Source of the DNA: Chloranthus sessilifolius
Lineage: Eukaryota > Streptophyta > Magnoliopsida > Chloranthales > Chloranthaceae
Assembly: GCA_021018995.1 (NCBI GenBank)
Contig: CM037586.1
Location: forward strand, 148,098,060-148,162,059
Length of the DNA: 64,000 bases
Direction: 5' to 3'
The translations under genes and the position numbers were made by a program. Below, in pieces: positions 51,265 through 62,938 of this stretch (position 1 is the stretch's first letter; the number at the start of each line of letters is the position of its first letter). The notes under the pieces were generated by a model that was given only the letters and a program-made list of their open reading frames with translations, did not search any database and was not told where the DNA came from.

Positions 51265-53692
51265 TGTAAAGACCCGTATTTTGAACCCGAGTTAGACTGA
51301 CCCTGTGTGTGTATTCGGCTCGGCAACCGACGTCACCATTTGTTTTGGATTTTTATCTAGATGTGATTGTGCGGACAGATTTTAATTTAGAGCCCATTTG
51401 GACCCTCGTGTAAAAGTTGTGCACCGACCTCGGTGTAGCCGCTCAACACCGGACTTGAGTTTTAAAATTAGAAGTGTATAATATATAAGATGTGTGTGTG
51501 TGTTTTACTTTGTAAGTAATCCTATTATAAGAAGGAATTGCATTCCCGTATTATACTAGGTTTTGTTAAGAGAGAATAGTTTCCCAACCGTGTGAAACTC
51601 CGTCTTCTCTCTTCTTCAATCATCGTAGGAGATCGGTTTAGAAAACCTCCTTCTCTAGAACCCTCTTTGTTGAAAATACTTAAACCTTAGAAAGAACTTG
51701 AATCAACCTTAGATTCGTAGTTGGCTATTGGGAGAGGTTGAGATCATTGGGGGCGTGCTGGAGTTGTCTCTGTGAACTCGTGGGATCGATCGCGGTGCGA
51801 ATCGTTGAGGAAACCCGTCGGTTTCGTTCCGAAGCTCCATTCGCGTGACTCATTTCTAATCTAGGAATCCTTAGATTAAAGGTATGTTTTAATTAAACTT
51901 TTTGATTAAATCATTAGATTAGCCATGGGTTTTGCTTTGGGATGTATGAGTTTCGATTCAGGTGAAAACCAATAAATCGCGTCACATAGCTCGCTCGAGC
52001 GAGCTATTATCATCGCTCGAGCGAGGTATCACCGAACTCCGACATTGCCTTAGTATTTTAGTCATAACGTTTTATCCCGAACTCCAATTGAGACGATTCA
52101 TTTTGCGTTGGAAAGCTAATAGAAACATATACAACTTTCATGTTTTGACCAACTCATGGATCAATCGTCTTGATGGTCAAAAATATATGAGAATGTTACG
52201 TCAAATCGCTCGAGCGAGCTATTATCATCGCTCGAGCGAGGTATTGTCGAACTTCGACATTACCTTGGTATTTTAGTTATAACGTTTTGTCCCGAACTCC
52301 GATTGAGACGATTCTTTTTGCATTGGAAAGCTAATAGAACAATCTACAACTTTTATGTTTTGACCAACTTATGGATTAATCGTCTTGATAGTCAAAAATA
52401 TATGAGAATGTTACATCAAATTCTAGGATTGGCGCAACTTGCCTGTTTTGACTTATTTTTGAGGAAACGCTTAAATAGGTCTATATTATTAGTAATTAGA
52501 GTTTATCTTAATGCATGAACGTATATTGTGATATAGATTGAGGGCGAGAGGCCATCAATAGGACTTTGCTTGACTTCGCATAACTCTGAGTTTTGGTAGG
52601 AGAATCTCATCTTTACAGTATTCTATTTTAATTCGCATGGATATTTTGAATTAAAATCTTTGAACTTGCATATGCCATTGAAATCACATCTGTAAACTGA
52701 AATTGATATGAATGACTGAAAATCTAAATCTACCTGAATCCTGAAACCTGAATCTGCTTAAGCTCTGAAAATCTGAAATCAAGAACCTGAACTATGTATA
52801 AGAGACTTGCATCTGATTTATATTAGTATCTGCATTTGTTTTATGATTGACCTGAACGACCCCTCAAAAATTCCTGAACAATTTCCTGGCACAAGTTTCC
52901 CTCATTACGTAGAGGCTTATTGCATCCTGAAAAAGGGTTCATGAACGACGATGGTAGGTAGGGGTTCCCATCGGCTATATTTCTGCTCTCGAGATATAGT
53001 TTACTCGGGAGGTATTTTAAGTTGAGGATTAAGTCATGAATTACTGAACTTTGCATATAGAAGTTAGAGAAACTAAGACCTTTGAAACACCGATCATTCT
53101 TGAAACTGTTTTCACACATTTAGAAATAAATCTTACATATGATTTCGCACCTAAATTCGATTTATTATACGCTTATATGTTTGACAAGCTATATTCGATA
53201 TTTGTTTTGAAACCATATTAGTTAAAGTAAAATGTCGTAGATGTCTTTCTTCTCATCGAAGCTTTGTTGGTTAGCTCACTCCGACTATACGTCCACATGT
53301 TCTCGACCGCGTGGCTATTCGTATCGTGAGATCGATCCTGACTACGTGCCTAAGGAAGAGCTTGAGGTTCCTCCTGAGGAGTTTTTCCCAGTATAGAACT
53401 TACTGATTTTCTTATTTGTGGTGAGAGTTAGACTTGAATTTGTGGGCCCATTTTAGTTGGATATCATAGTTTTATGCTTGACGTTGATTTCTGTTATGAG
53501 CCATGTTTCGATGATGGTTGGCCATCATCGGTGGTTCTTTACTTTTAATTGCTTCCGCATTTATTTTAGCTATGGATATTTATTGCGCTTTACTCTGATA
53601 TGTGCCCTGTTTGTCCGGCTTATCGTTTATTCGATAGGTTGGCGAACCGGCCTTTCCTATACCTGAGGGATTGGAAAAGTCGGGTCGTCACA
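51265..53692 (+). repeat. 3' LTR of element D
   Basis: 2428 bp, TGTAAAGACCCG to GTCGTCACA, matching 43313-45696. CTCGAGCGAG palindromes are at about 51989-52027 and 52207-52242, and the acidic frame is at 53328-53396 (DPDYVPKEELEVPPEEFFPV-stop). Confidence 0.9.
53328..53396 (+). other. LTR-encoded acidic reading frame (element D, 3' LTR)
   Basis: In-frame DPDYVPKEELEVPPEEFFPV-stop, aligning with the tails in A, B, C and E. Confidence 0.45.
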
Positions 53693-53697
53693 ATGGC

Positions 53698-54540
53698 GAA
53701 TAGGTAATTTCTGTACACATAAAGAACATTTCAGTGGCCAAGAATCATGCATATGAAAAATAAAGTATACAATGTAAGTCAAAAAATAGTTATAACAAAT
53801 CTCCCAATATGACAAGTAAAAAAAGCATGACCTCTTTGACCATGGGGTATCATCATTTTGACACCTCTTTCTCTTCTGGCTTGTTGGATCCTTTCTGAAC
53901 TTGGTCTTGATAGTTTGCAATTTACATAGTAGTTCAAAACCACTCAAGCGCCGAGGAGAAAAGCAAAGTTCCTCCTTGCCATTAAATTGTGATTTTTTCT
54001 GCCTACGGGGGTTTGACATCTTTAAAAAAAATTTGTGCCTCATATAAGCAAACTTCTTTCCATGTGTCAACCATACTAATTCTTTCCCTTCACAATAAAT
54101 AGGGCAACCATATCTTCCAGCAGTCCTGCATCCTGATAAATGAGCATATACTGGAAAATCATGGATCGCCCATAACAGAAAGCTCTCATAGTGAATTCGT
54201 TTCAATTATAAGAGTCGTACACAACTGTTCTGGTCAACCACAAATCATTCAACTCTTCAATGAGCGGTTGCAAGTAGATGTCAATGTCATGCCCATGACC
54301 ATTTTTACCAGGAATCAATAGTGATAGCATCGTAAACTCTTTCCGCATGCATAAAGAAGGTAAAAGATTATATGGAACAATCATAACAGGCCAACAACTG
54401 TAGGAGTTAGTTTTATTATCGAAAGGATTGAATCCATCTGTTACAAGTCCCAGACAAATATTACGTTCCTCGGTAGAAAGGTCACTCCACATACTATCTA
54501 CTAGTTTCCAACATGACGAATCCATAGGATGGCGCATGGT
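53698..54540 (-). pseudogene. CACTA transposase, Transposase_21 (PF02992) core
   Basis: Minus strand: MRHPMDSSCWKLVDSMW, then NICLGLVTDGFNPF, SYSCWPVMIVPYNLLPSLCM, PGKNGHGHDIDIYLQPLIEE at 54537-54210, and LLWAIHDFPVYAHLSG, then CPIYCEGKELVW, KKFAYMRHKFF, WSKRSCFFYLSYWE at 54200-53820. This is the core of a TNP2/TNPD transposase, which cuts at the CACTA ends. A probable intron follows SYWE. Element D inserted inside the next exon, just before the HNLDVMHIE block found at 43310. A frame change near 54205 and stops upstream of 54540 show decay. Confidence 0.85.
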
Positions 54541-55259
54541 TGCTTCATTGGGTATTGATCCTGCTTTTGCATGTCACGTCATATCCTTTGCAATCTATGG
54601 TACACTGTACATTCTTTGCAACCTAGGAGTTAATGGAAAATATTTTAATTTTTTCCATGGTGCCCGTTTACTATTCACTTTTATGTCAGTCACCGGCTTT
54701 CACCTGCTTTCACCACACGTAGGACATTCATCGCGGTTTGCGTGCTCTCTCCAGTAAAGTATACAATCATTCCGACATGTATAAATTATCTCACACTTCA
54801 TACGCAAGGACTTGATCATTTTCTTAGCAGTATGTTGTCTCTGATAAAGTATTCTCTTTGGGCAAAATCTTTTTAATCAACTTTAACAATTTAGAAAAAC
54901 TATTATCTGACCATTGATGCCTCGCCTTCATGCTCAGCAACTCAATAGTCACTGATAATTTAGTTTTCTCGCTTTCACATGAGGAAAATAAGGGTTGTAC
55001 TGGATCCTCCATCACCCTCTGAAAAAATAATATTCTCAGGTAAATCATCTTCAATATCTCCAAGCACTTCATCTATGAATGTATGCTCACTGACCCCAAC
55101 ATCTTGATTTTTTGGTAGATGACCAAATGTGTTATTCACCAAATTGATAATTTATGGGACTTGATTGTTAGTGTAGTTATTGATGGGTGTACCGACCCCT
55201 TCAGCTATATGCCTTTGGGAAAAGCTGCCTCCATGATGGACCCGTGTCGTGTATTGCTG
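54541..55259 (-). pseudogene. CACTA transposase, degenerate segment between N-terminal domain and core
   Basis: Continues the transposase on the minus strand with pieces such as INNYTNNQVP and EDDLPENIIF, and a Cys-containing stretch about 54790-54700 (YFTGERAHKPR). Several stops and frame changes. Confidence 0.5.
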
Positions 55260-55487
55260 TCATATCCCATCACATATTAAATGTTCTTTAATAATAGCAA
55301 GTATTTTCCTTCCTTTTATAATATTACGACAATACTTACAAGGACAACAATACCAATCTTCGGTCCCTAATTTATCGCTATTGGCTTTTATAAAATTAAT
55401 GAATGAGTTAACTCCTTCTATGTATTCAGGTGTATGCCTTCCAGCGCTCATCCACTCTTTGCTCGGAGGTATGGGCATCGAAGACAT
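55260..55487 (-). pseudogene. CACTA transposase N-terminal transposase-associated domain (PF13963)
   Basis: 75 codons from ATG at 55487: KEWMSAGRHTPEYIEGVNSF, then DWYCCPCKYCRN and AIIKEHLICDGI. Matches the transposase-associated domain found at the start of plant CACTA transposases: YxxGVxxFIxFA, C-P-C-xx-C, and xVxxHLxxxGI. This gives the 5' end of the transposase gene. Confidence 0.8.
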
Positions 55488-56336
55488 CTACAATAAATAA
55501 GTTTGTTGTTAGAGAGAACATGATAAATTATGTTTTAATCATATAATAAATTATGTTTTCATATAAAATTCAAGATATTGTCCTACTAGAATTTTGCAAA
55601 GAGTGATTTTTTTCGAAATAAATCAAGAAAATTAAAGAACAAATTATGCCATGATGTAAGATGGAAGGAGCTTTGGAACAGAGCTGTTCTAAGAAAGTGA
55701 AATTGTTGGTTGAAATTATAGCAAGATGGATGCTCGATAGATTCACGAATTGGTAGTAGAAGAATCCCTGGACATGTTCGTAGATTATATTTTGTTAGCT
55801 ACTATCCTTATATTTCTCCGAGCCTCTGAGGACTACAAACTCCTCTAGAAGTTCTAGTTTTGAAACCAATCTAAGGTCTATGATTTCTTTTCCATTTTTT
55901 ATTTTTTATTTTTCTCTGTGTGTGACAGCTGTGTTGTGTGTGACTCCTTTAGTATCAAAATGATCTAAAAAATATCAGTTTCCTATTATGGGATTCTTAT
56001 CAAAGGTGTTGGCACGCAAATAAGGAGATGTTTTTTTTTATGAGGTGGTATTTTAGGCTGCATTTGGCAACGCTCGCTGCCCACCACAAATAATCACTAG
56101 GCCACATAAATCACTTTTCTTACCACAGATTTCCATGGGTTTCGACCCAGCCTTCTATTAGTTTTGTTTGGGCTGAACCAATAGGTACACGTAGCTGATC
56201 TCAAGCATAGATCAAGAGCCTTCAAATGAAGTGTATGCGTTCTTGGTCTCTAGCATAAAATGGCTTAAAATTTGCAGCACACCATTTCTAATAACTATCC
56301 TATATTCTTATGTGCTGCCAGTTAAAAGTAGATACC
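55488..56336. other. CACTA 5' region, no gene recognised
   Basis: AT-rich leader or promoter region of the transposase; nothing specific seen. Confidence 0.35.
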
Positions 56337-56760
56337 TGTTTACAAAACATACTATTAAAACTAAATAATCTAAACCCAAAGAGTGAAACAAGAAATATAA
56401 AAGATAAATTGAACTAGAGAAGTACCATGTGAGGAGCTCCTAATATAGAGTAACCATTTACATATTTCTTATCTAGGCAAGGTGAATTAAACCCATAACT
56501 AAACACTCATATAAGGACACACGACATATCACATATGATTACATATATGAACCCAGCATCTCCAACACCCTCCCTCAAGTTGGAGTATCCATGTCATGAA
56601 TGTCGAACTTGCCAACAAATATATAACAACATGGTGGAAACATTTGTGTTCGCAAACAACAACTTGGCACACCATCTTGGACTCAAGTGGCCATGTCACA
56701 CAGCCCTTAGACCAAACAAATGGCTAAATAATTAGCCTAAAACAATATATTGTTCCTGGC
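56337..56760 (-). mobile_element. Ty1/copia remnant: 3' LTR and end of internal region
   Basis: On the minus strand CTTGAGGGAGGG (56568-56579) is followed by TGTTGGAGATGCTGGG, the classic copia polypurine tract and LTR start. The LTR may end at 56337 (TG...CA, about 230 bp). The internal side fades out by about 56760. A small fossil fragment inside the CACTA. Confidence 0.45.
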
Positions 56761-58187
56761 ACAAACAACATGGCCATACAGCAAAAACGACTCACTATAA
56801 AATCAAGGAGAATAGAATGCAACAACTATATAAGCCCGTACATTATGAAATCCTTGAAAAAAGAAGGGGAACCAATCCAAATCAGCCATTCATATCAGCC
56901 ATATCCCCATCATCCATCATCTATATAGCACCAAGCAGCCATCATCCATAGACCACCATTTCCTGATTTTATAGATCTCATGGTTGGTACATCAGATTTT
57001 ACGGATCTCAGGGCAGCACTACTATTCCTTTTTTTTGAATGGCCAATACATTTATAAAAGGCTGTGCAAGCCTACACTATAACGTACCTATCGAAGCATT
57101 AGCTACTTATAGCATAAACAAATTAAGAAGGCTTGTGTCTTTGCATACAACCATCAATCTTCTTCTGTTTCTTCTTTCTTCTCTCGATTCACAGCTCCAA
57201 TAGACCATATGAGCAGATCAACAACAACATCTAGGTTCATATAATTACCAGGAACCTTCAATAACAACCAATAATCCAACATCCTTAATTTAAAATGATT
57301 AGAGAAATGCAGAAAACCAGAACCGTCTCCTCTGTGCATGGAAAACTCAATACAACATCCTCAAATTTTAACCAAATGACACAGCATCACTTGCAGAATA
57401 TTGTTGAGGGAAAAATTATGCAGCTTCAAGAGACAAACATTATCTGTCAAGATTCAAGACCACAGTTATCGATATCACGGATTTTTGTGAATACGACTAG
57501 TATGGGCAGGGATCAATCTTATATCTAAACTTAGAGGTAAATGAATCAAAACAGCCTAATCTAAAATCAGAACTAGTCGGAATGTGGTGATGTTATGTTT
57601 CATCAGCTATCGTAATCATTTGAATGCGGGACGAGTCCATTGACTCTAAATTCGTTTGAGCTGGTGTTAGGTGGGCGGGTCTATGCACCTCAGGTGGTCC
57701 TAAAGCCAACAATTCTATACATGGTGTCTTCAACAATACTATATGCATGGTCGAAGTCACGTAGATATGATTCAGCCTTAAAGACTTGGTGTGAATTTGG
57801 TGACTATGTTTTGAAATCTCACATGTAAGGGAGCTTTGTCAATTCAAAAGATAATAAGATACCAATAAAGACTTGGAGGGAAGTAGTGAGAATCAACCTG
57901 AAGGATTTTAGAGTACAAAGAAATAGTATTGGGGAAAATTCGGAGTATCAATAAATATGTACATTGAATTTTTGAAATTGGAGCTCTATTTATCTTAAAC
58001 TGTTATTATGATCTATATTTAAAAAATTTATTGTGAATTAAAATTTGATATTTTGATATTTTAATATCACTAGAATTCATTCTCTTGAATTCTATCAAAT
58101 GATATGCATTAGCCGATTAGAGTAAATATTTAGGCCCTGTAAATCATGGAACCATATTGGAAAAGGGAATACCTGAAATAGAATTGG

Positions 58188-58191
<4 letters not shown>
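56761..58191. other. CACTA 5' region, no gene recognised
   Basis: AT-rich, short frames only; no domain recognised. Confidence 0.3.

Positions 58192-58224
<33 letters not shown>
58192..58224. repeat. (TA)n microsatellite
   Basis: About 16 TA units. Confidence 0.95.
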
Positions 58225-58229
<5 letters not shown>

Positions 58230-58676
58230 CGGTTCAATTATAGAAATTGATGAACCATGAATTTTTTTTAATCTGTAAAGATACACTTTTATTGAAAAAT
58301 AAAAGGGGCTTTCCCAACAGAAATATAGTACGGAATTCTTACTGACTCCTACAATTACCCCAACTCTTATCAGCGTTCAATTCCAGGAATTGTATGAGAG
58401 ATGATTTTAGATCTATAAATTTTTTAGAAAAAGAAATGAAAAATATTAGGGCATAACATTTTCAGATGATTTCAGATCTATAAAAAATAAAGAGAGATGA
58501 TTTCAGATCTCTTTTCAACAACACAAACCCATCAAGATTATTTCAAATCTATAAACTGTTTTTAGAAAAAAAATAAAATAATAAGAAAAATATTACCTTC
58601 CAAAGATCTATTTTAGATCTATAAACTGTTTTTAGAACAAAAATAAACTAACAAAAAAATTATTACCTTTTAAAGA

Positions 58677-58815
58677 TCGGCAACAGTGGTGGTTGAAGCC
58701 TGCAACAGTGGTGGTCGAAGCCTGCAACAATGGAAGTCAAAGCCGGCAGCAATGAAAGTCGAATCTGGCAACAATGGTGGTCGAAGGCGACAACATTGAT
58801 AGTCGAAGCCGGCAG
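58677..58815. repeat. Minisatellite, about 27-base unit
   Basis: Five to six imperfect tandem copies of a unit like GGCAACAATGGTGGTCGAAG. Confidence 0.8.
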
Positions 58816-58876
58816 CACAGGGAGTCATAGGAATCAACGGGATAGATCAGAACTATAGGGTGTTTTTTTTTAGAAA

Positions 58877-58924
58877 GATGAGAGAGATGGAGATGGAGAG
58901 GGAGAGGGAGAGGGAGAGGGAGAG
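58877..58924. repeat. GGGAGA purine tract
   Basis: Repeated GGAGAG/GGGAGA units, one strand purine-only. Confidence 0.85.
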
Positions 58925-59039
58925 TCTGGATGAGAGATTGGGAGGAAGCTAGCTATATAGAGACTTTTTTTTTTTGAGAAAACTAACTATATAGAGACTA
59001 ATTTGGGCTTTAGTTTATAACCAGTGTGATACTAATTAA

Positions 59040-59238
59040 GTGGGTGTTTATTTTCGATGGGTATATCTATCGTGATAATAAGAGGGCTTATAAGGTCTTA
59101 TTTACCGCCCTTAATTTTCATAGCATCGTTAGGAATTGACCATCCTATTATTAAATTTAAGACGGTTAAATTTAGTCTTATTTTAAGACAAAAAATAATC
59201 TTATTTTTTTATCTTTTTTAGAGGTTTTTGATGTAGTG
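59040..59238 (-). repeat. Right terminal inverted repeat and subterminal region of the CACTA
   Basis: Ends ...TTTTTGATGTAGTG, the inverse of the left end. AAGACGG and TCTTATTTTAAGAC units near 59158-59192 resemble the left subterminal repeats. CCC follows. Confidence 0.75.
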
Positions 59239-60749
59239 CCCATCGCAACGATGCTCTTCCAAATGAAATATTTAGAGTCGCCACCCGGAGCTTTTGGTGT
59301 CCCGGGAAACCTAAATCAATTTTATAAGCACCGAAGTGTCACAAATATGACTCTGAATCCAGTCTACGCGAAAGGCTCTTGGGTGGGGGCCTCGGTTATC
59401 GATTGGGAAGGTGTTAGGCACCCAATCAACCCGCTTAATGCGGTCTCTACTTATGACCAAAACAAAAATTATTTAAAAGAAAAGAAAAAGGTTTCCTCTT
59501 GCCCAAAGGGTCTTAAAATCCTATTTGTGTCCCTCCGTTCCTACCAAAAATTCGGTTGCGTAACGGCACAAATGAGAGGATAGAAGAATAACCGATAAGG
59601 TAGAAGAATAGAGAGGAGAGTTGGAGCTCTCGGGCCATTTTTGCACCGCTGTGGAGCCTTGCATTGGCTTGCTTTAGTGAGCTTTTGAAGGCCTGTATGA
59701 TGAGGAATGAGGTTCTAACTCCTAAGGCTTGATAGCTAAGGGGTAGAGAGGGAAGGCTAGGGGGTAACACACATCTAACCTTGAGCTTTTTGATGAAATG
59801 CTAAGGTCTAAAATAAGTTTTAGAACTCTGAAATTTGTATGGGAATGGTGCACTAGAGGAGAGAGAGAAGGGATTCCATAATCTCTAACTTGTAAAATTT
59901 TTCAAGCCTTTGTAAAGGGAGGGATGCCTCTCTATTTATAAGAAAAAGAGAGGTTAGGAGGGTGTTTAAAAGCTAATTTAAATTAGTAATTAGGTAATGG
60001 GCAATCTAAAGTTTCTTAGGGTTTTTAGAGCCTTGAAAAATGTGAAGAGTTGCTCCAATGGTGGATGATAGGGTGGGGCTTTAAACTACTTAAAAGGTTG
60101 CACATATATAGTAAATGGGTGTAACAGAACTAGAAAAATACACCCCAAAGGTCAAGATGGTCAACAAGTCAAACCCCAATATTGAAATTCGAGGTAAAAA
60201 CTCACAGTTACTGTTCATATGCCTGGCACAACTATTAGTTGCGCCAAGCATATGTATAGTAAACTAGTTCCTGAATCGTGGTGTGGAAGTTGGCTGCCCG
60301 CGGGGGCCCACCTTAATGCTGGCACAACTATTAGTTGCGCAAAATTCCTAAGGGGTATCCACACTTTTTACTATTTTCCCCTTGCTCTTCGGAATGCGAT
60401 ACTATGATTGGAGTGATTCTTGGCCCGTTGGAAAGCTAAGGACTTCTACTTTTCAACGATATGAGATTTGATTACAGTTAAAAGTCACAGCTAGTCCCGG
60501 CGCATCACTCTTCATCCATTGCTTGGGAAAGCTAGGTTTAGGTCCGAAATGGGTTTTAAGGGTCGAGATTGGTTTTTAAGCATTCGGGAAGGTTCCTAAG
60601 GGATCTAGGGTGATTTCTAAGGTTTTGGAATGGTTCCTAAGGTTTTGGAAAGGTTCCTAAGGATTTCATACATGCCATCAAAAGCTCGGAGGTGCGCCTC
60701 TCTCGAAATGTGTCTCGATTGGGCCTTGGGCTAAATTTGGGTGTCTACA
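59239..60749 (-). repeat. LTR of element F (3' LTR, minus orientation)
   Basis: Its edge on the minus strand is TGTAGACACCC (ending at 60749), directly preceded by a purine tract. Contains AGTCGCCACCCGGAG and AAGGTGTTAGGCACCC, phrases I recall from many plant gypsy LTRs. Two copies of the TGGCACAACTA-TAGTTGCGC palindrome are at 60224 and 60320. The other edge is uncertain because the CACTA inserted here. Family not determined; possibly a Tat-type gypsy. Confidence 0.5.
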
Positions 60750-60764
60750 GATTCCCCTCTTTGG
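60750..60764 (-). other. Polypurine tract of element F
   Basis: AAAGAGGGGAATC on the minus strand, abutting the LTR. Confidence 0.55.
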
Positions 60765-62289
60765 TATACGATCACTAATAATTGAATGCCAAAGAAAATA
60801 GACATCCAAAGAGGCCTAAGGCATTACTGACGGGTTCGCTGCATTCAGAACGAACTTCAAACATCAGATGAGTAACATGGTGAGAAAACGAAAGCCCTGT
60901 ATGTCAGGAAAAATGATCGTTTCTCAAGGTAATCTGTCCCCAAGTGCTTGATGATATTACTGGGCATAACCGAGGTAGAATGAGTTGCAAAAGCCCAATA
61001 GCTAGGGAAAACGATCGCTTCTCGAGATGATTTGAATGAGTTTGATATTCAAAATTCATTCTGAATACAACAACTTTGTAAGGGAGGAGGGTGATCGACC
61101 TACATTCAAAGATAGGCACAACGCAAGTAAGCAAGGCTCCACAGTTTGTGTCCAATTATATGAGGCATTGACCGCCTCATTTGACTGGTCATGAGTGCCC
61201 CTACTTGAAGTAGGGTTTTAGGTCTTTGGGCTAACCCATTGATCTTGAAGTTTATTTAGCACGACTATCCGAGCGGAGCGAATAGATGTCACAACGCTTT
61301 TTGGGAGTATGTGCCACTTTTCCAACGTGCCCCGGATCATCATGACTCAGAGTATCCAACCTCAAATGACACTGAACAGATCCTGCCAAAATCGGGTGCC
61401 CACCGAAGGGGACACCTGATCCTGGTCTTTGCCGATAATGATTTTACAAATTATTTAACTATGCATAAACCTGCACCCATTAGGGGCGATAAGCAACAAA
61501 GGCGATGAAAGTCTCGATCCAGATCCTGTCCGGGTATAATTTACGAGAACAAACAATCATCCTACGGATACCTAGACGCAAGGCATACACTTTATAGGGA
61601 TACCGTGCCAATAAAAGTTTTAAGCTTGCAAAAATAAAGGGAAATGAACCCTTCTGCGTGTATGCTTACACATAGTTGATTGATATATAATTTCATTTTC
61701 AATAGGTTAGTCTCAACCAACGATTGACCTTTTTCATAATGGAGTTATCCAGACCTCAAACCCCATAGGGCGCACGCCCGGACAACATAGACCAAGGGTC
61801 CACACCTCCGAAATAGCTCATGATGAATCTCATGTTAGACATTCACGTTCCTATGAATTGAAAGACAGGGCATTTTAGCTTGAAGATTTAGCAGTGGAGT
61901 CGAACTGATTGAAACATTGATCGCTTGATCAGGATTGACACCGTTGCTCATACTTTGAAGTAGGATCTAAAAATCCAAGGCAAACCTTAGACTTAGGATG
62001 TTCATATAGCATAGTTGCATTGCCAAAAAAATATTGACATTTTACTGCATCGAAACACGCATGTGCGTCCAATTATATGAGACATAGGCCGCCTCATTTG
62101 ACCGGTCGCAGGTGTCCCTGCTTGAAGTAGGGTTTGAGGTCTTTGGGCGAACCCATTGATCCTGAGGTTTATTTAGCCCGACTACTCGAGCGAAGTGAAT
62201 AGACGTTGCAACGCTTTTTGGGAGTACGTGCTATTTTTCTAAAACACACGCTTTTTTTTTTTTGTTATTTTATGTGAGAATTTGACCTT

Positions 62290-62600
62290 TTTGTATTTGA
62301 TTTTTAGATTTTGAGTTATCATTTTATGTGATTTTTAGATTTTGAGTTATCATTTTATGTGATTTTTTGGGTTTTAAGTTATCATTTTATGTGATTTTAT
62401 CACTTTATTACTTCTATTATTTTATGCGAATTATTTTTAGGATTTTCTTTATCTTTTTTTTTTTTAAAGATTTTTAAGTTATCATTTTATGCGATTTTTT
62501 GGTCTTTTTAAAGCTATCATTTTATGGGATTTGTTTTTGGTTTTTTAGAGCTATTATTTTATATGAATTAGTCTATCATTTTATGAGAGTTATTTTTGGC
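62290..62600. repeat. T-rich tandem repeat
   Basis: Around ten imperfect copies of GTTATCATTTTATGTGATTT-like units. Confidence 0.85.
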
Positions 62601-62856
62601 TTTTATGTGAGATTTTTTTTTTTAATTTTATCTTTTTATCATTTTTTAAACTTTTTCATGCTTTTCTGTGTAGGATTGGGACGCTTATTGATCTCGGTCC
62701 ACTTTATTCTAGCACGGCTTCTCGGGCAAGTTGAATGAGGATCGACATGTCGTTTGGGGACACGTGCATTAGTTGGAAGTAATCAAAACGAAGAGGAGGG
62801 GGTACCGAGTTATGCAGGTGACCCGTACCAGGCCAAAAACTCGACTTGTAAGTAGC

Positions 62857-62938
62857 TGGCACAACTATTTGTTGCGCCAAGGCAAAAGGAGGCTCAAAAT
62901 AGCCTCCTTTTGGCATATTTTCAAAAATAGTTGTGCCA
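62857..62938. repeat. Large nested hairpin
   Basis: Outer arms TGGCACAACTATTT (62857-62870) and AAATAGTTGTGCCA (62925-62938); inner arms AAAAGGAGGCT (62884-62894) and AGCCTCCTTTT (62901-62911). The outer arm equals the palindrome in this element's LTR. Confidence 0.85.

Larger units (their letters stand above)
43313..53692 (+). mobile_element. Element D: complete Tekay/Del-like chromovirus without extra ORF
   Basis: LTRs 43313-45696 and 51265-53692 with TGTAAAGACCCG and GTCGTCACA edges. ATGGC flanks both sides (43308-43312 and 53693-53697). Gag and pol are present, but only 650 bases separate the chromodomain from the 3' LTR, so there is no extra ORF. The two LTRs are very similar except at CTG/CAG sites, suggesting a young insertion. 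Structurally whole; coding part with more than fifteen apparent breaks. Confidence 0.9.

Noticed and set aside
58677-58815. Minisatellite as a possible gene or regulatory array
   Set aside because: Simple tandem repeat in the CACTA leader with no other support.
59236-59583. 115-codon plus-strand frame at the CACTA/F border
   Set aside because: Begins at the transposon edge and runs antisense through an LTR; chance frame.
60219-60407. 62-codon frame over the F palindromes
   Set aside because: Repeated peptide comes from the duplicated palindrome, not from a gene.
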